Shown here piece after piece: positions 1-7,455 of a DNA stretch of 64,000 bases. Source of the stretch: a virus; the IMG/VR virus record IMGVR_UViG_3300042305_001773, positions 141,045-205,044 of that record; one strand, given 5' to 3'. The first letter of the stretch is position 1; each line of letters opens with the position of its first letter. The position numbers were made by a program, and so were the translations under genes. The notes beneath the pieces are model-generated. The model made no database searches, was not told the DNA's origin, and was given only the letters and a program-made list of their open reading frames with translations.

Positions 1-22
1 CAAGATAGATATCAATACCCAT
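1..22 (-). CDS. Start of a protein that runs off the window (N-terminus MGIDIYL)
   Basis: Only seven codons are visible. The ATG (22-20) shares its A with the TAA stop of the upstream gene, giving a TAATG overlap typical of translational coupling in this genome. The first residues, MGIDIYL, match the start of a small conserved family I recall from phages and planctomycetes, but seven residues are too few for assignment. Confidence 0.5.
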
Positions 23-252
23 TACTTGTTTACCTTTTGCCGTTTGAGGGTGTCGAGCCACGCAGATTTGTCTGTTTCTGAAACGGAAATTGCTGAACTG
101 CGGTTAGCCGGTAGTTTGACAATTTTTTTGTTGTCACATTTGCCGGTGGCGGCGGCAGTCATGGCAATCAATTCAGCCGATTTTCTATCTGTCGCATTGA
201 CAACAAATTGCTGGTTTTCGCTGTCGGTAATATCAATGTGGTAATAGGGCAT
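22..252 (-). CDS. Small hypothetical protein, 76 aa
   Basis: No family is recognised. The N-terminus (MPYYHIDITDSE) looks like a beta strand, followed by a region around DRKSAELIAM that could form a helix, so a small alpha/beta fold is plausible. The ATG at 252 is preceded by a GGAG ribosome-binding site (CTGGAGCACAC). It is followed through a TAATG overlap by the next gene, which leaves the window. Upstream sits the strong hairpin at 272-305. Confidence 0.7.
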   Translation of the reverse strand: MPYYHIDITDSENQQFVVNATDRKSAELIAMTAAATGKCDNKKIVKLPANRSSAISVSETDKSAWLDTLKRQKVNK

Positions 253-271
253 GTGTGCTCCAGTTAAATGA

Positions 272-305
272 GGAGGGCGCCGGGGCCGAAACCCCGACGC
301 CCTCC
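272..305 (-). other. Strong intergenic RNA hairpin, no U-tract
   Basis: A 14-bp stem (272-285 with 292-305) closes a 6-base loop. The only non-Watson-Crick position (280/297) is C-A in plus-strand RNA but a G-U wobble in minus-strand RNA, so the stem is fully paired only in the transcript of the flanking minus genes. It follows the stop of the secreted-protein gene at 340. There is no U-run, so it is not a canonical intrinsic terminator; it may protect a 3' end, serve as a processing site or attenuate read-through. Confidence 0.75.
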
Positions 306-339
306 ATGGCGTTTAAAGTCGGTACCTACAGCCGGTAGT

Positions 340-669
340 TCACCGGCAGCAGCGGCAGCCGCGGCAGCTGCGGCAAGCGCGGACGGCGCGAACCGGAGCG
401 GCTACAACCTGCACCGGGACTTCTACCACGGCGCGGGTCACGGTGCGAGTCTTCTCGATCGTCCGCCCGAAAAGCCCCTCGCGGCACGAGCTGCGGCACG
501 AGCTTTCCGTGCAGCAGGTGCCGTTGGCGCAAGCCGTGGCGGGGGCAGCGGCGATTACGGCCGCGGCCTCCGGGGCCTGCTTCAGCACGCTCTGCGGCTC
601 ACCGGCATCGCCAGCGAGAACGACGGACGAAACGAACGCAAGAACAACCGCTGCAACACAAGACTTCAT
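340..669 (-). CDS. Secreted Cys/Arg-rich protein, planctomycete-like, 109 aa
   Basis: A textbook signal peptide occupies residues 1-19 (hydrophobic AAVVLAFVSSVVLA, with a V-L-A cleavage site). It is followed by an Ala-rich stretch, a Cys cluster (CANGTCCTESSC), a Val/Arg segment (TRAVVEVPVQVV, APVRAVRA) and a tail ending RSCRGCRCCR. Small exported proteins with a repeated VPVxVVxAPVRAVR pattern and Arg-rich tail are, as I recall, common in Planctomycetes, so this may be host-derived. AAGGAG lies just before the ATG at 669. A promoter overlapped by an inverted repeat lies upstream (723-766), making this a separately controlled unit. A role in virion or envelope is unknown; disulfide bonding is likely after export. 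Confidence 0.7.
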   Translation of the reverse strand: MKSCVAAVVLAFVSSVVLAGDAGEPQSVLKQAPEAAAVIAAAPATACANGTCCTESSCRSSCREGLFGRTIEKTRTVTRAVVEVPVQVVAAPVRAVRACRSCRGCRCCR

Positions 670-722
670 GTCAATCTCCTTGAACTACCGAACAAATACT
701 CCGACACGCGTCGGTGTAACCT

Positions 723-751
723 GCTCAGCTGTACTATCTGTATAGCTGAGC
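723..751. promoter_or_regulatory. Inverted repeat overlapping a -10 box, operator candidate
   Basis: GCTCAGCT (723-730) and AGCTGAGC (744-751) are perfect inverted repeats, extendable inward by two A/T pairs. They span the -10 element of the promoter for the secreted protein. The arrangement fits a dimeric repressor site, or alternatively a hairpin in the leader RNA. Here the extra inner pair is G-U in plus RNA, unlike the other intergenic hairpins, which favours a DNA-level role. Confidence 0.45.
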
Positions 752-766
752 GGGATTTGATTGCAA
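739..766 (-). promoter_or_regulatory. Sigma-70-like promoter for the secreted protein gene
   Basis: Reading on the minus strand, TTGCAA (766-761) and TATACA (744-739) are separated by 16 bases, a good match to a housekeeping promoter. It points at the gene starting at 669, about 70 bases downstream, in a 146-base gap (670-815) that holds no gene. Confidence 0.45.
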
Positions 767-815
767 CCCCAAAAATCAACATAGATTATGGGGAGTTTTG
801 GCAAAATGCGTAACG

Positions 816-1082
816 CTATTCGCGCACGACGTGCACGTTGTACCAACGCATTTGATTATTCAACCACCTAGCTTCGGCGTCGAGGGCTTCGGCGCGCGAG
901 GTAAACCCTGTGAACAACGGACCACCGACGGGAGCCATATCAGCTATCCATTCGCCGGGTCTGCGTGCATCTGGTTCGACGTGGCTCGCTCGTTTGATGT
1001 CCAACGCGCCGAGCGCTTTCAAATCAATCTCTTCGCCGTAAAGGCATTGAGCCGCGCCGTTAGGTCGCACAAAAATTTGCAT
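816..1082 (-). CDS. Conserved hypothetical protein, planctomycete-associated family, 88 aa
   Basis: The N-terminus MQIFVRPNGAAQCLYGEEID, the central block RASHVEPDARRPGEWIADM and the ending of AEARWLNNQ match a short conserved protein I recall from many Planctomycetes and some phages (RxSHVEP...G.W.ADlsPVGGP). No function is known for it. The ATG at 1082 has GAGG seven bases upstream. It lies 7 bases downstream of the stop of the beta-helix repeat gene and is probably cotranscribed with it. Confidence 0.75.
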   Translation of the reverse strand: MQIFVRPNGAAQCLYGEEIDLKALGALDIKRASHVEPDARRPGEWIADMAPVGGPLFTGFTSRAEALDAEARWLNNQMRWYNVHVVRE

Positions 1083-1089
1083 GGGCGCC

Positions 1090-2088
1090 TCACATCGAGA
1101 TTAAACGGCGGGTTGGAATCAATTCGTTCATATTTACAGGCGGCCGCAGATTAGCCGCAGCGGTGGGCCTGTACAGGTTTTGCTGCCGCTGGTCGGAACG
1201 CGACACGTTAAACGCGTTAAACTGATCTATCCGATCAATAAACGTGTTTGCAAACAGCGCCTGATCGTGGGTGTCTACTCGCGTATAACGACCAACAGTC
1301 GAGTCGTGCTGCGGGCGGAAAATGATATGCCCGCCGGCAACGACCGAGTGGCCGCAAAACGCGATAAGCGCATTGATCTGGTCGGCGTTTGCGATGATTG
1401 CGTAATCAACAACTTTGAGTCGCGACATTTCAATCGTCGGGTCATCCTCGGCGCGCGAATAGATCGACACCTGCATCAGCTTGCTTCCAACTACCTGCGC
1501 TTTTCCGGCAACAGTTACAAAACCGCGCAATGACGAGCTGCTGACCTGTGCTTCGCCGCCGATGTACGACATGCCGTCTAGCGCTACTTGGATTGCTACT
1601 GCGCGGCCGGCAACGCCGCTGCTGCCGCGAATTGTACAGCTGATTACACGCGCGGCGTCACGCACAAACGCGTCATCGTACACGTTAGTAGAACCAGATA
1701 CGGTGCCGCCATATGCGCGAGAGTTGCCCCACAGCTGGCTGTCTTCACCAACGTGCGCACGACCGCTCACAATAGCGTTATTTCGTACGCGCACATTATC
1801 GCGAACGACCGCGTTGCCGCACACGTGAGATCGGTCCATCACGCTGACTCGGCCCTCTACGGTGGCGTTGTGGTACACCTGCGCCCATTTAGTGACTAGT
1901 ACAGAATCAGCCACTTTTGCTGTGTCGGCGACCCAGCCATTGCCGTTTACGTGGCGATGCGCAAACACGCGTCCACGCCCGTCTTTGAAATCGTGTTTAG
2001 ATGCTCGCTTTTTTCGGGGTTTTACTGCGGGCATCTCGACCGTCGGCGCTTCAAGTACGCCGACGGCCCCGTTTTTCTGTTCCTCCAT
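1090..2088 (-). CDS. Left-handed beta-helix (hexapeptide-like repeat) protein, YdcK-like
   Basis: Residues 40-215 consist of short imperfect repeats in which a small hydrophobic residue recurs every 5-6 positions (WVADTAKVADSVLV, ATVEGRVSVMDRSHVCGNAV, AHVGEDSQLWGN). This is the hallmark of left-handed beta-helix proteins such as YdcK. A lysine-rich segment (KPRKKRASKHDFKDG) precedes the helix. The C-terminal 100 residues have a different fold and contain two His (CGHSVVAGGH). The start is the ATG at 2088, overlapping the upstream stop as TGATG. In phages such proteins can be tail-spike-like or enzymatic; here it lies far from the tail genes, so no role is claimed. Confidence 0.7.
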   Translation of the reverse strand: MEEQKNGAVGVLEAPTVEMPAVKPRKKRASKHDFKDGRGRVFAHRHVNGNGWVADTAKVADSVLVTKWAQVYHNATVEGRVSVMDRSHVCGNAVVRDNVRVRNNAIVSGRAHVGEDSQLWGNSRAYGGTVSGSTNVYDDAFVRDAARVISCTIRGSSGVAGRAVAIQVALDGMSYIGGEAQVSSSSLRGFVTVAGKAQVVGSKLMQVSIYSRAEDDPTIEMSRLKVVDYAIIANADQINALIAFCGHSVVAGGHIIFRPQHDSTVGRYTRVDTHDQALFANTFIDRIDQFNAFNVSRSDQRQQNLYRPTAAANLRPPVNMNELIPTRRLISM

Positions 2089-3035
2089 CACGACTCCATG
2101 GGAAGTACACGACGCCGCGGGGCGTTCGTGATCAGGTTGTCCAGCGCGGTCTTGACTTCGCCCATCTGCTGGGTCAAGTTCTGCCGCAAGTTGGTGTTCT
2201 TGCGCAGATCTTTCACGTCGACACCCGAAACAATGTCAGTAGCGCGCTGAATTAAGTTATCCAGCTGCGCGTTTGAGCGAATATTCATTTGCCGGAAGTT
2301 GTCATAAAACTCTTTAAAGTTTTCGATTGCAGAGTTTTGAAACTTCTTTTTCGTGCCGTCCGGTTCGTCGGTTAGCCGCTCGATCAGGTGCGAGATCATG
2401 TCCTGTAGCTGCTCGGCAAACGCGTTTTCAGCCATGACTACCGCTGTCTCGAACCGATGCTGCACGCGCTGCTGTTCCTGCTGATACAGCTCAGGATTGA
2501 ACGTCATCAGATAGTTCGGCGGATCGACCGGCGGGTACTCCCACCGAAGATCAAACACGCCTTCTAGCGACGGCGGATAGTCGTTGGGGTTGTACAGATC
2601 GCCTAGCTTTTCGCGGGCGGCGACTTTGATCGCTTCGTATTCCAGCTGCAGGTTTGCGGCCGCCACCACAAGCTGCTCTTTGTATTCGCGCATCCGGGTT
2701 TCAAACGCGCCGATGTCAGCCTGCTTGATGAGGCGCACGCCTTCCTGCGGATATGGCAGCGTCATGGAGCGCCAGTACGCCGACGCCTGACTTTTGAGCG
2801 TTGTCAGTACACGATAAGTTGTATTCTTAGTATCAATCAGGCGCTTGGATGCCGTGACCAGATCCGTGGCTGCGTGAAACGTATCCGCGGCTTGCTTGGT
2901 CTGCGCGTCCGAAAGCTTGCGCTGCGTTCCTAGCCACGAGAACGACAGCTTGACCGCACCCATCGTCTGACGCAGCTCGCTTGCAGTCTGCTCGACTGTT
3001 GTGTTTTCTTCGGGCGTTGTGTCGGCTGTAGACAT
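2088..3035 (-). CDS. Hypothetical protein, possibly DUF3150-like, 315 aa
   Basis: A mostly helical protein with an early segment VKLSFSWLGTQRKLSD, a proline-rich middle (SLEGVFDLRWEYPPVDPP) and long amphipathic helices rich in Gln/Glu (ELYQQEQQRVQHRFETAV). The layout recalls DUF3150-type phage/plasmid proteins, but I am not certain. A strong AAGGAG precedes the ATG at 3035. The gene abuts the upstream stop directly and overlaps the next gene by TGATG, placing it in one operon with the DUF1281-like protein and the beta-helix protein. Confidence 0.6.
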   Translation of the reverse strand: MSTADTTPEENTTVEQTASELRQTMGAVKLSFSWLGTQRKLSDAQTKQAADTFHAATDLVTASKRLIDTKNTTYRVLTTLKSQASAYWRSMTLPYPQEGVRLIKQADIGAFETRMREYKEQLVVAAANLQLEYEAIKVAAREKLGDLYNPNDYPPSLEGVFDLRWEYPPVDPPNYLMTFNPELYQQEQQRVQHRFETAVVMAENAFAEQLQDMISHLIERLTDEPDGTKKKFQNSAIENFKEFYDNFRQMNIRSNAQLDNLIQRATDIVSGVDVKDLRKNTNLRQNLTQQMGEVKTALDNLITNAPRRRVLPMES

Positions 3036-3635
3036 TCAGTCTCCTTCTTCGTCTGTGTCAAGTTCTTCTTCAATTGTTTGCTCCACCCATTCGTCTATCG
3101 CAAACGCCTTGACGAGATCGCGCGGTAATTTCGCTAGATCTTCAAAGTCGCTTGGGATGTTGAAATCTGTAAGCTTTCCGTCGCGGTACACACCACAGAA
3201 CCCTACGCCCGGCTCGAAGCAGTAGGCTGTGATATCAAAACCCTCAACGGTCCGCAGGTGGTCAAAGAATTGAATTGGGGGCGACCACGCGGAATCAAAC
3301 GTTAGCGTCAGCTGCGTAGCTTTTGCCGGAAGTCGGCGGGGCGACTGATCTGTCTCGCGCCCTACGTCCCACTTTGTCCCCCAATGACCGACCTGCCAGT
3401 CGTACCAGTTTCTCGCTCCGTACAACTCGATGTTTTGCCGTTCTTGCGCCTCTAAAGCCAGTTGTGCGTCAGACCCGGTAGGGCCAGCACAACCGGCGAT
3501 AGTCGCTTTTAATTCGGCTGGGCACGGCAGAAATGTACCCATCAGACAACCACTGTTCCATGCGCGCACCAACTTGTGCAACTGCTCCGGGTCGTTGTGT
3601 TTAAACGTAACTCTGTTGGCGCACCAGTTAGGCAT
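3036..3635 (-). CDS. DUF1281/YubB ferredoxin-like (Api92-like) protein
   Basis: The N-terminus MPNWCANRVTF is the signature of the Api92/YubB family (MPNWC-N-V), whose members occur on plasmids and phages and have a ferredoxin-like C-terminal domain. Later blocks (NWYDWQVGHWGTKWDV and a SAWSPP segment) fit the family. The C-terminus is acidic (EEELDTDEEGD). The start is the ATG at 3635; a TTG 15 bases upstream would add five residues before the conserved MPNW. Function is unknown across the family. The hairpin at 3658-3681 separates it from the AAA ATPase gene. Confidence 0.75.
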   Translation of the reverse strand: MPNWCANRVTFKHNDPEQLHKLVRAWNSGCLMGTFLPCPAELKATIAGCAGPTGSDAQLALEAQERQNIELYGARNWYDWQVGHWGTKWDVGRETDQSPRRLPAKATQLTLTFDSAWSPPIQFFDHLRTVEGFDITAYCFEPGVGFCGVYRDGKLTDFNIPSDFEDLAKLPRDLVKAFAIDEWVEQTIEEELDTDEEGD

Positions 3636-3657
3636 AATGTTTGCCGGCAATCCGCAG

Positions 3658-3681
3658 CTGCGGGGCAGTTACGCCCCGCAG
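3658..3681 (-). other. Intergenic hairpin, 9-bp GC-rich stem
   Basis: CTGCGGGGC (3658-3666) pairs perfectly with GCCCCGCAG (3673-3681) across a 6-base loop. The left arm lies within a larger palindrome (3652-3663, CCGCAGCTGCGG), and a second palindrome TTGCCGGCAA occupies 3641-3650. The cluster sits between the AAA ATPase stop (3700) and the DUF1281-like start (3635). No U-tract follows on the minus strand, so it is probably an RNA processing or stability element rather than an intrinsic terminator. Confidence 0.6.
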
Positions 3682-3699
3682 CCGCAGTATTGCTAGCAC

Positions 3700-5184
3700 T
3701 TAGCCTTTCGCCGGCGCCGCGACACGGCGCGGGCGCTGCGTTGTAACCGCCGGCTTACCAACACGCGTGTAAATACCGCGGTTGTCAGCCGACAGGCAGC
3801 GACCTTCAGCCCAGCCGCGCAGACGCTCAATCTGCTCGGCCGACGTCACCGAAATCGGTACCACGTTCTGTGCCGCTTCAACAAGCGGGATATCGAGCAG
3901 CGCCGCGAGCCTGCAGCACGACTTGATCTCGGCGCCGGTCCAGTTGGCGTCATCCGGCTTTTCCTGCGACTCGTCTACGCCGAAGTGCTTCAGGTAGATA
4001 TCCCAGATCGCCGCGCGCTGATCGGCGCCGGGCAGATCCACAAAGAAGATACCGTCGAAGCGCTCGGCGCGGGCAAACGGCGCCGGCAGCTGGCTGGCGT
4101 CGTTGCAGGTGCCGATGAAGAACACATCGGACGTGTGGTCGTTGAGCCACGTCAGCAGCGTGCCGAAAAGACGCGCCGAGACGCCCGAGTCTGTCTGGCC
4201 GGAGCTTCCGACGCCGGCAAGACCCTTCTCGATCTCGTCGACGAACAGAACGCACGGGGCCATGGCGTCGACCTGCTTGAGTGCACGCCGCATATTACCC
4301 TCGGACTCGCCCACGAACTTACCCATGAGCGAACCGAAATCCAGCATTACGGTCGGACGGCCGACCTCGTTGCCAAGTGCTTTGGCAAACTGCGACTTGC
4401 CGCAGCCCGGAGGCGACAGCAGTAGCACGCCCTTGGGGCGCTTTTCTACGTTGGTCTCACCCTGTCGTCGCATAGCGCGCAGGCAGAAACTCTTAAGGTT
4501 TTCGAGACCGCCAAGGTTCTCGAAGTTCGCGTCGCCACGATACAGCGTCATCGTTCCGCTCTTTTCGAGCGTCTGTGCCTTGATGCCCCAGATCGTATCC
4601 GGCGACAGCTTGTTATTGCGCACCAGCGACAGCGCGAACGCGTTCTCGGCCTCCTGCCGCGTCAGGCCGCGTGAGGCGTCGACGACAGCAGCTACGTCCT
4701 GCTCGGCCGGCTTGGCGAACGGAGAGCCGTCCGGGAACAGCTCGTTGCAGACCGTGGTCAGCTGCGGGAGATCCGGCAGCTCGTGATGCACTACCGTGAA
4801 CAGCTTCTCAACCTCGGGCTGCAGCTGCAGCACCGGCGCCACGATAATGATATGTTTGCCCTCGCCCTTGCCCTGCACCACACGATTGGCCAGAGCCTGC
4901 AGCACCTCGGGGTTACCAAGGAAGCGATGAAAATTCTTCAGGACGAGCAGCATCGGCTGCTTGGGCTGCGGCTGGTCGAGAAACCGCAACGCCTGAAGCG
5001 GGCCGGGAGCCGGGGCGGCACCCGAATACAGCTGGCGGTCGATGTCCCACACATCAAAACCCCAGTCCTTTTCTTCAGTTACGCGGCGAATCGACGCAAT
5101 TGCGTCATCGCACTCCTGTGATTCAACCCAGATGCCGGAGAAGCCGGCGCAAACCAGCTCCTTGATTTCTTTTTCGAGCGACAC
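3700..5184 (-). CDS. AAA+ ATPase, Ycf46-like
   Basis: The C-terminal half carries a complete AAA+ module: Walker A PPGCGKSQ (258-265), Walker B VLFVDEIEK (312-320), sensor-1 GTCN (358-361) and an arginine-finger segment ARAERFD (371-377). The N-terminal 150 residues resemble the Ycf46-type domain, beginning with a strand-helix that ends GIWVESQECDDA, followed by WDIDRQL. Such ATPases probably remodel an unknown partner. Translation starts with GTG at 5184, preceded by AAAGG. The next genes upstream encode DUF2997 and DUF1257 (Ycf35-like), a combination I recall from planctomycete genomes and mobile elements, so the three likely act together. Confidence 0.85.
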   Translation of the reverse strand: MSLEKEIKELVCAGFSGIWVESQECDDAIASIRRVTEEKDWGFDVWDIDRQLYSGAAPAPGPLQALRFLDQPQPKQPMLLVLKNFHRFLGNPEVLQALANRVVQGKGEGKHIIIVAPVLQLQPEVEKLFTVVHHELPDLPQLTTVCNELFPDGSPFAKPAEQDVAAVVDASRGLTRQEAENAFALSLVRNNKLSPDTIWGIKAQTLEKSGTMTLYRGDANFENLGGLENLKSFCLRAMRRQGETNVEKRPKGVLLLSPPGCGKSQFAKALGNEVGRPTVMLDFGSLMGKFVGESEGNMRRALKQVDAMAPCVLFVDEIEKGLAGVGSSGQTDSGVSARLFGTLLTWLNDHTSDVFFIGTCNDASQLPAPFARAERFDGIFFVDLPGADQRAAIWDIYLKHFGVDESQEKPDDANWTGAEIKSCCRLAALLDIPLVEAAQNVVPISVTSAEQIERLRGWAEGRCLSADNRGIYTRVGKPAVTTQRPRRVAAPAKG

Positions 5185-5223
5185 GTGTGACCTTTGGTTT
5201 GGTTTGGAAAAGACCCGCTATTG

Positions 5224-5415
5224 TCAGTTGCTTTCAGCGATCTGCTCGTCGTTGCTGGCGGCGTAGAACTCGCCCGTCAGCTGCTCGTCCACTTTTGCGC
5301 CCAGCGCTTGCTCAAGCGCGCGGGTTGCGTCCTGACAAGAGCTACCGGTAAAGCCGCTCGTTTCGATCTTGGTGCCGCCCTTGGGGTCGACAATGATTTC
5401 GATGGTCTTCGACAT
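5224..5415 (-). CDS. DUF2997 family protein, 63 aa
   Basis: MSKTIEIIVDPKGGTKIETS followed by GFTGSSCQDATRALEQALG is the DUF2997 signature: a short beta-hairpin, then GFxGxSC and a helix ending LEQALG. Members are small and partner with DUF1257 and AAA ATPases. The conserved Cys of SSC is present. The start has GGGAGG eight bases upstream and lies two bases from the DUF1257 stop, so the pair is translationally linked. Molecular function is unknown. Confidence 0.85.
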   Translation of the reverse strand: MSKTIEIIVDPKGGTKIETSGFTGSSCQDATRALEQALGAKVDEQLTGEFYAASNDEQIAESN

Positions 5416-5417
5416 GC

Positions 5418-5783
5418 TTAGAAACCTCCCGTCAGGCTGAGTTTGACCGAACCGTCCGGCAGCATTTCCTCGAACACCGAGTAGCCGCCCTTCTGCGCCT
5501 CATAGATCGCCTTTTCCACCGCGTACGCCTGCAGGAAATGATCCAGCTCTTCCTGCTTGCCCCACGCGCCGTTGTAGTTGTCGTACGCCGCGGCACCCGT
5601 CTCCGTGTTAAACACGGCCGGATACTGCCAGCCGGGAAGCTTTACAGCGAGGCCGTCCGCCGACTGCCCGGCAAACAGCACATGGTGCCCGGCTTTCGGG
5701 GCCTCAAGCCCGAGACGCTTGCAGGCCGCTTCAATCGCGGCGGCGTCCTTTACTTCCGTCTTGATCTGAACAATGTGAGACAT
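5418..5783 (-). CDS. DUF1257 family protein (Ycf35-like), 121 aa
   Basis: The sequence starts MSHIVQIKTEVKDAAAIEAA and contains the family blocks VKLPGWQYPAVF, AYDNYNGAWGKQEELD and FLQAYAVEKA. These match DUF1257, the family of plastid/cyanobacterial Ycf35. It is the first gene of the DUF1257-DUF2997-AAA run. No catalytic motif is apparent. The role is unknown; co-occurrence with a Ycf46-like ATPase suggests an adaptor or substrate of that ATPase (inference). Confidence 0.85.
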   Translation of the reverse strand: MSHIVQIKTEVKDAAAIEAACKRLGLEAPKAGHHVLFAGQSADGLAVKLPGWQYPAVFNTETGAAAYDNYNGAWGKQEELDHFLQAYAVEKAIYEAQKGGYSVFEEMLPDGSVKLSLTGGF

Positions 5784-5807
5784 GTTTAGCCTCTTCTGTC
5801 CTTTGCT

Positions 5808-6107
5808 TTAAGGTAGTTCTTGAAGTGCACACACAATTGTGTTTTCAAATTGTTCCGGCGAGATGTAATCATTGCCGGCAAAATATTCCAATACAGCAAC
5901 CGCGGTTTTGCGGTCATAAACCTGTTTAAATTCGCGAGGGCCGCGCGGCGTATCCAGACGATACTCAGTTATGTCGTGAAGTGTCACAACTTCTGGTATC
6001 GCCAGCACGTCTTTGTATTTCGTGCGTATCGCGTCTAACTCATCAAGCGCGGTCAGGATTCGCTCGCGATCGTTAGCATAAGAACTATCGTTCGCGTACG
6101 GTGTCAT
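5808..6107 (-). CDS. Hypothetical protein, 99 aa
   Basis: No family is recognised. The protein opens MTPYANDSSYANDRERILTA, has a helical region (ALDELDAIRTKYKD), a strand-rich middle (ITEYRLDTPRGPREFKQV) and a helical end. The start is the ATG at 6107, which overlaps the upstream gene's TGA as ATGA; an in-frame start further upstream would run 51 bases into that gene and is less likely. It precedes the DUF1257 gene by 24 bases. Confidence 0.65.
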   Translation of the reverse strand: MTPYANDSSYANDRERILTALDELDAIRTKYKDVLAIPEVVTLHDITEYRLDTPRGPREFKQVYDRKTAVAVLEYFAGNDYISPEQFENTIVCALQELP

Positions 6108-6412
6108 CTGTAGGCTACGACCTCGGCGCGGGTTTCCACCCAAACGTGCGCGCCACAAGAAAGCGGCGAGTCGGGAGAATAGACAACCCGCGACTCGCCG
6201 CGCACGTCAACGGTTTTGGCCGCGTATGTTTTATTACGCCACTTAATAGTCAGCGGCGGTACGCGCAGGTTTTGATTTTTGTTGCTGCGAATAATGTGCT
6301 GGTTGACGTGTATGCGTTTAATTGTCCCAGCCGGCATTGTCATTTCATCAGCGTCCCCCGGGAAACGCAGCGGAATACGGGGCTCTAGCAGGCAGACGTC
6401 TTCTGTCGCCAT
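6104..6412 (-). CDS. Conserved hypothetical protein, planctomycete-associated, 102 aa
   Basis: The blocks IKRIHVNQHIIRSN, PPLTIKWRNKTY and RVVYSPDSPLSCGAHVWVET match a short conserved protein I recall as frequent in planctomycete chromosomes and elements (xRLHVNQHVI...PVLTV...PLPCGARVWVET). It is probably an all-beta protein. Function is unknown. It ends in an ATGA overlap with the next gene. Confidence 0.75.
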   Translation of the reverse strand: MATEDVCLLEPRIPLRFPGDADEMTMPAGTIKRIHVNQHIIRSNKNQNLRVPPLTIKWRNKTYAAKTVDVRGESRVVYSPDSPLSCGAHVWVETRAEVVAYR

Positions 6413-6484
6413 TGTGACGTTATTTATTCCGCGTCGGCTTGGTCGTCCGTGACCGTCGCCGAACGCGGTTTAAATAGACAGGCG

Positions 6485-7366
6485 TCAGGTCGCCATCATC
6501 GAGCGGAGCTGCTTGTGCGCCGAAAGAATCTCGGCGGCCGTCGTGTAACAGCCGTCGCACGTCTCCAGAAACGCAGACGCGGCGTTCAGCTGCTCCATCG
6601 GCAGCGTCGTCGTGCCGCTCGGCGCTTTCGCGACCGGGCGCTTCGGCGCAGCCTTGGCGGGTTCTGCCGCCTTGGTTGCGTGCTTGCGTCGCGCGGCGTC
6701 ACGGCTGCGCTCCTCGCCGGCGGCCACAGCCACCGCACCGCGCTTCGCCGGGGCAACGCCCGCCTTCTTCAACAGCTGGCTCACCTGAGCCGGGCTGACC
6801 GTTACACGCTTCTTGGCGAGCGCGGCCACGATGTCAACACCGCGGAGCGAATCGCCAGACTCCTGCCGACGCTCGATCTCCTCGCGGATGTGATCGGCGC
6901 CGCTCTTCTTCTCGGCCATGTCCTTCACCTTCCCTTTTGGGGTCTTGGTCGCCTTGGGCGCCTCGACCGGGTCATCGTCTTCGTCGGTCTCCACAGTGGA
7001 GTCGACAGCTTCGTCAGAAACCTCGTCGCCTTCTTCTGGCGCGTACTCGGTCTCGTCGTCGTCTTCGTCGATCTCTTCGTCGGGCAGCTTGGCAGCCGTC
7101 TCACGAACGTCTGTGCTGCCTTCGTCTTCGTAGTCGGCGTCTGCTTCCGCGTACGCCGCTTCGTCATCGACCGTGTCTTCTTCAAGCTCGGCGTCAACAT
7201 CTGCGTCAACGTCTTCGTCGTCGTAATCTTCTGGTGTCGCGAACCGCATCCGTGTGGTTCCTTTCTCCTTCTTCTTTTCTTTCTCTGCAGGCGCCTTGCT
7301 GGTTGCGCCCGGTAGTGGCTTCCCCCACAAATTTGCCGGACTCACAAACTCTTCAGCTTTGGCCAT
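6485..7366 (-). CDS. Acidic, largely disordered protein with a C-terminal helical domain
   Basis: Residues 45-135 are dominated by Asp/Glu in low-complexity order (for example DDEDVDADVDAELEED), flanked by Lys-rich linkers. Residues 155-200 form a compact helical unit (HIREEIERRQ, RGVDIVAALAKK, VTVSPAQVSQLLKKAG) resembling a winged-helix/HTH-like domain seen in planctomycete proteins. The end is Ala/Lys-rich and contains CDGCYTTAAEI. It might bind nucleic acid or mimic DNA; this is speculation. AGGAGAGG precedes the ATG at 7366. A palindrome (7391-7408) and a promoter-like pair (7428-7455) lie upstream. Confidence 0.7.
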   Translation of the reverse strand: MAKAEEFVSPANLWGKPLPGATSKAPAEKEKKKEKGTTRMRFATPEDYDDEDVDADVDAELEEDTVDDEAAYAEADADYEDEGSTDVRETAAKLPDEEIDEDDDETEYAPEEGDEVSDEAVDSTVETDEDDDPVEAPKATKTPKGKVKDMAEKKSGADHIREEIERRQESGDSLRGVDIVAALAKKRVTVSPAQVSQLLKKAGVAPAKRGAVAVAAGEERSRDAARRKHATKAAEPAKAAPKRPVAKAPSGTTTLPMEQLNAASAFLETCDGCYTTAAEILSAHKQLRSMMAT

Positions 7367-7390
7367 AGCGTCCTCTCCTAAAGCGCCGCC

Positions 7391-7408
7391 GGCCGAAACG
7401 TTTCGGCC
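7391..7408. promoter_or_regulatory. 18-bp perfect palindrome upstream of the acidic-protein gene
   Basis: GGCCGAAACGTTTCGGCC is perfectly self-complementary and lies 25 bases upstream of the start at 7366, just downstream of a promoter-like pair. A dimeric repressor operator or a leader hairpin are both possible; the sequence cannot distinguish them. Confidence 0.45.
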
Positions 7409-7427
7409 TCGTCGTGCGGCTAAATGA

Positions 7428-7455
7428 AAAATACACCGCCGGAAACAAAAAGCAA
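7428..7455 (-). promoter_or_regulatory. Possible sigma-70-like promoter
   Basis: On the minus strand TTGCTT (7455-7450) is followed after 16 bases by TATTTT (7433-7428), inside the 108-base gap between two genes and pointing at the acidic-protein gene. Both boxes are imperfect. Confidence 0.3.
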
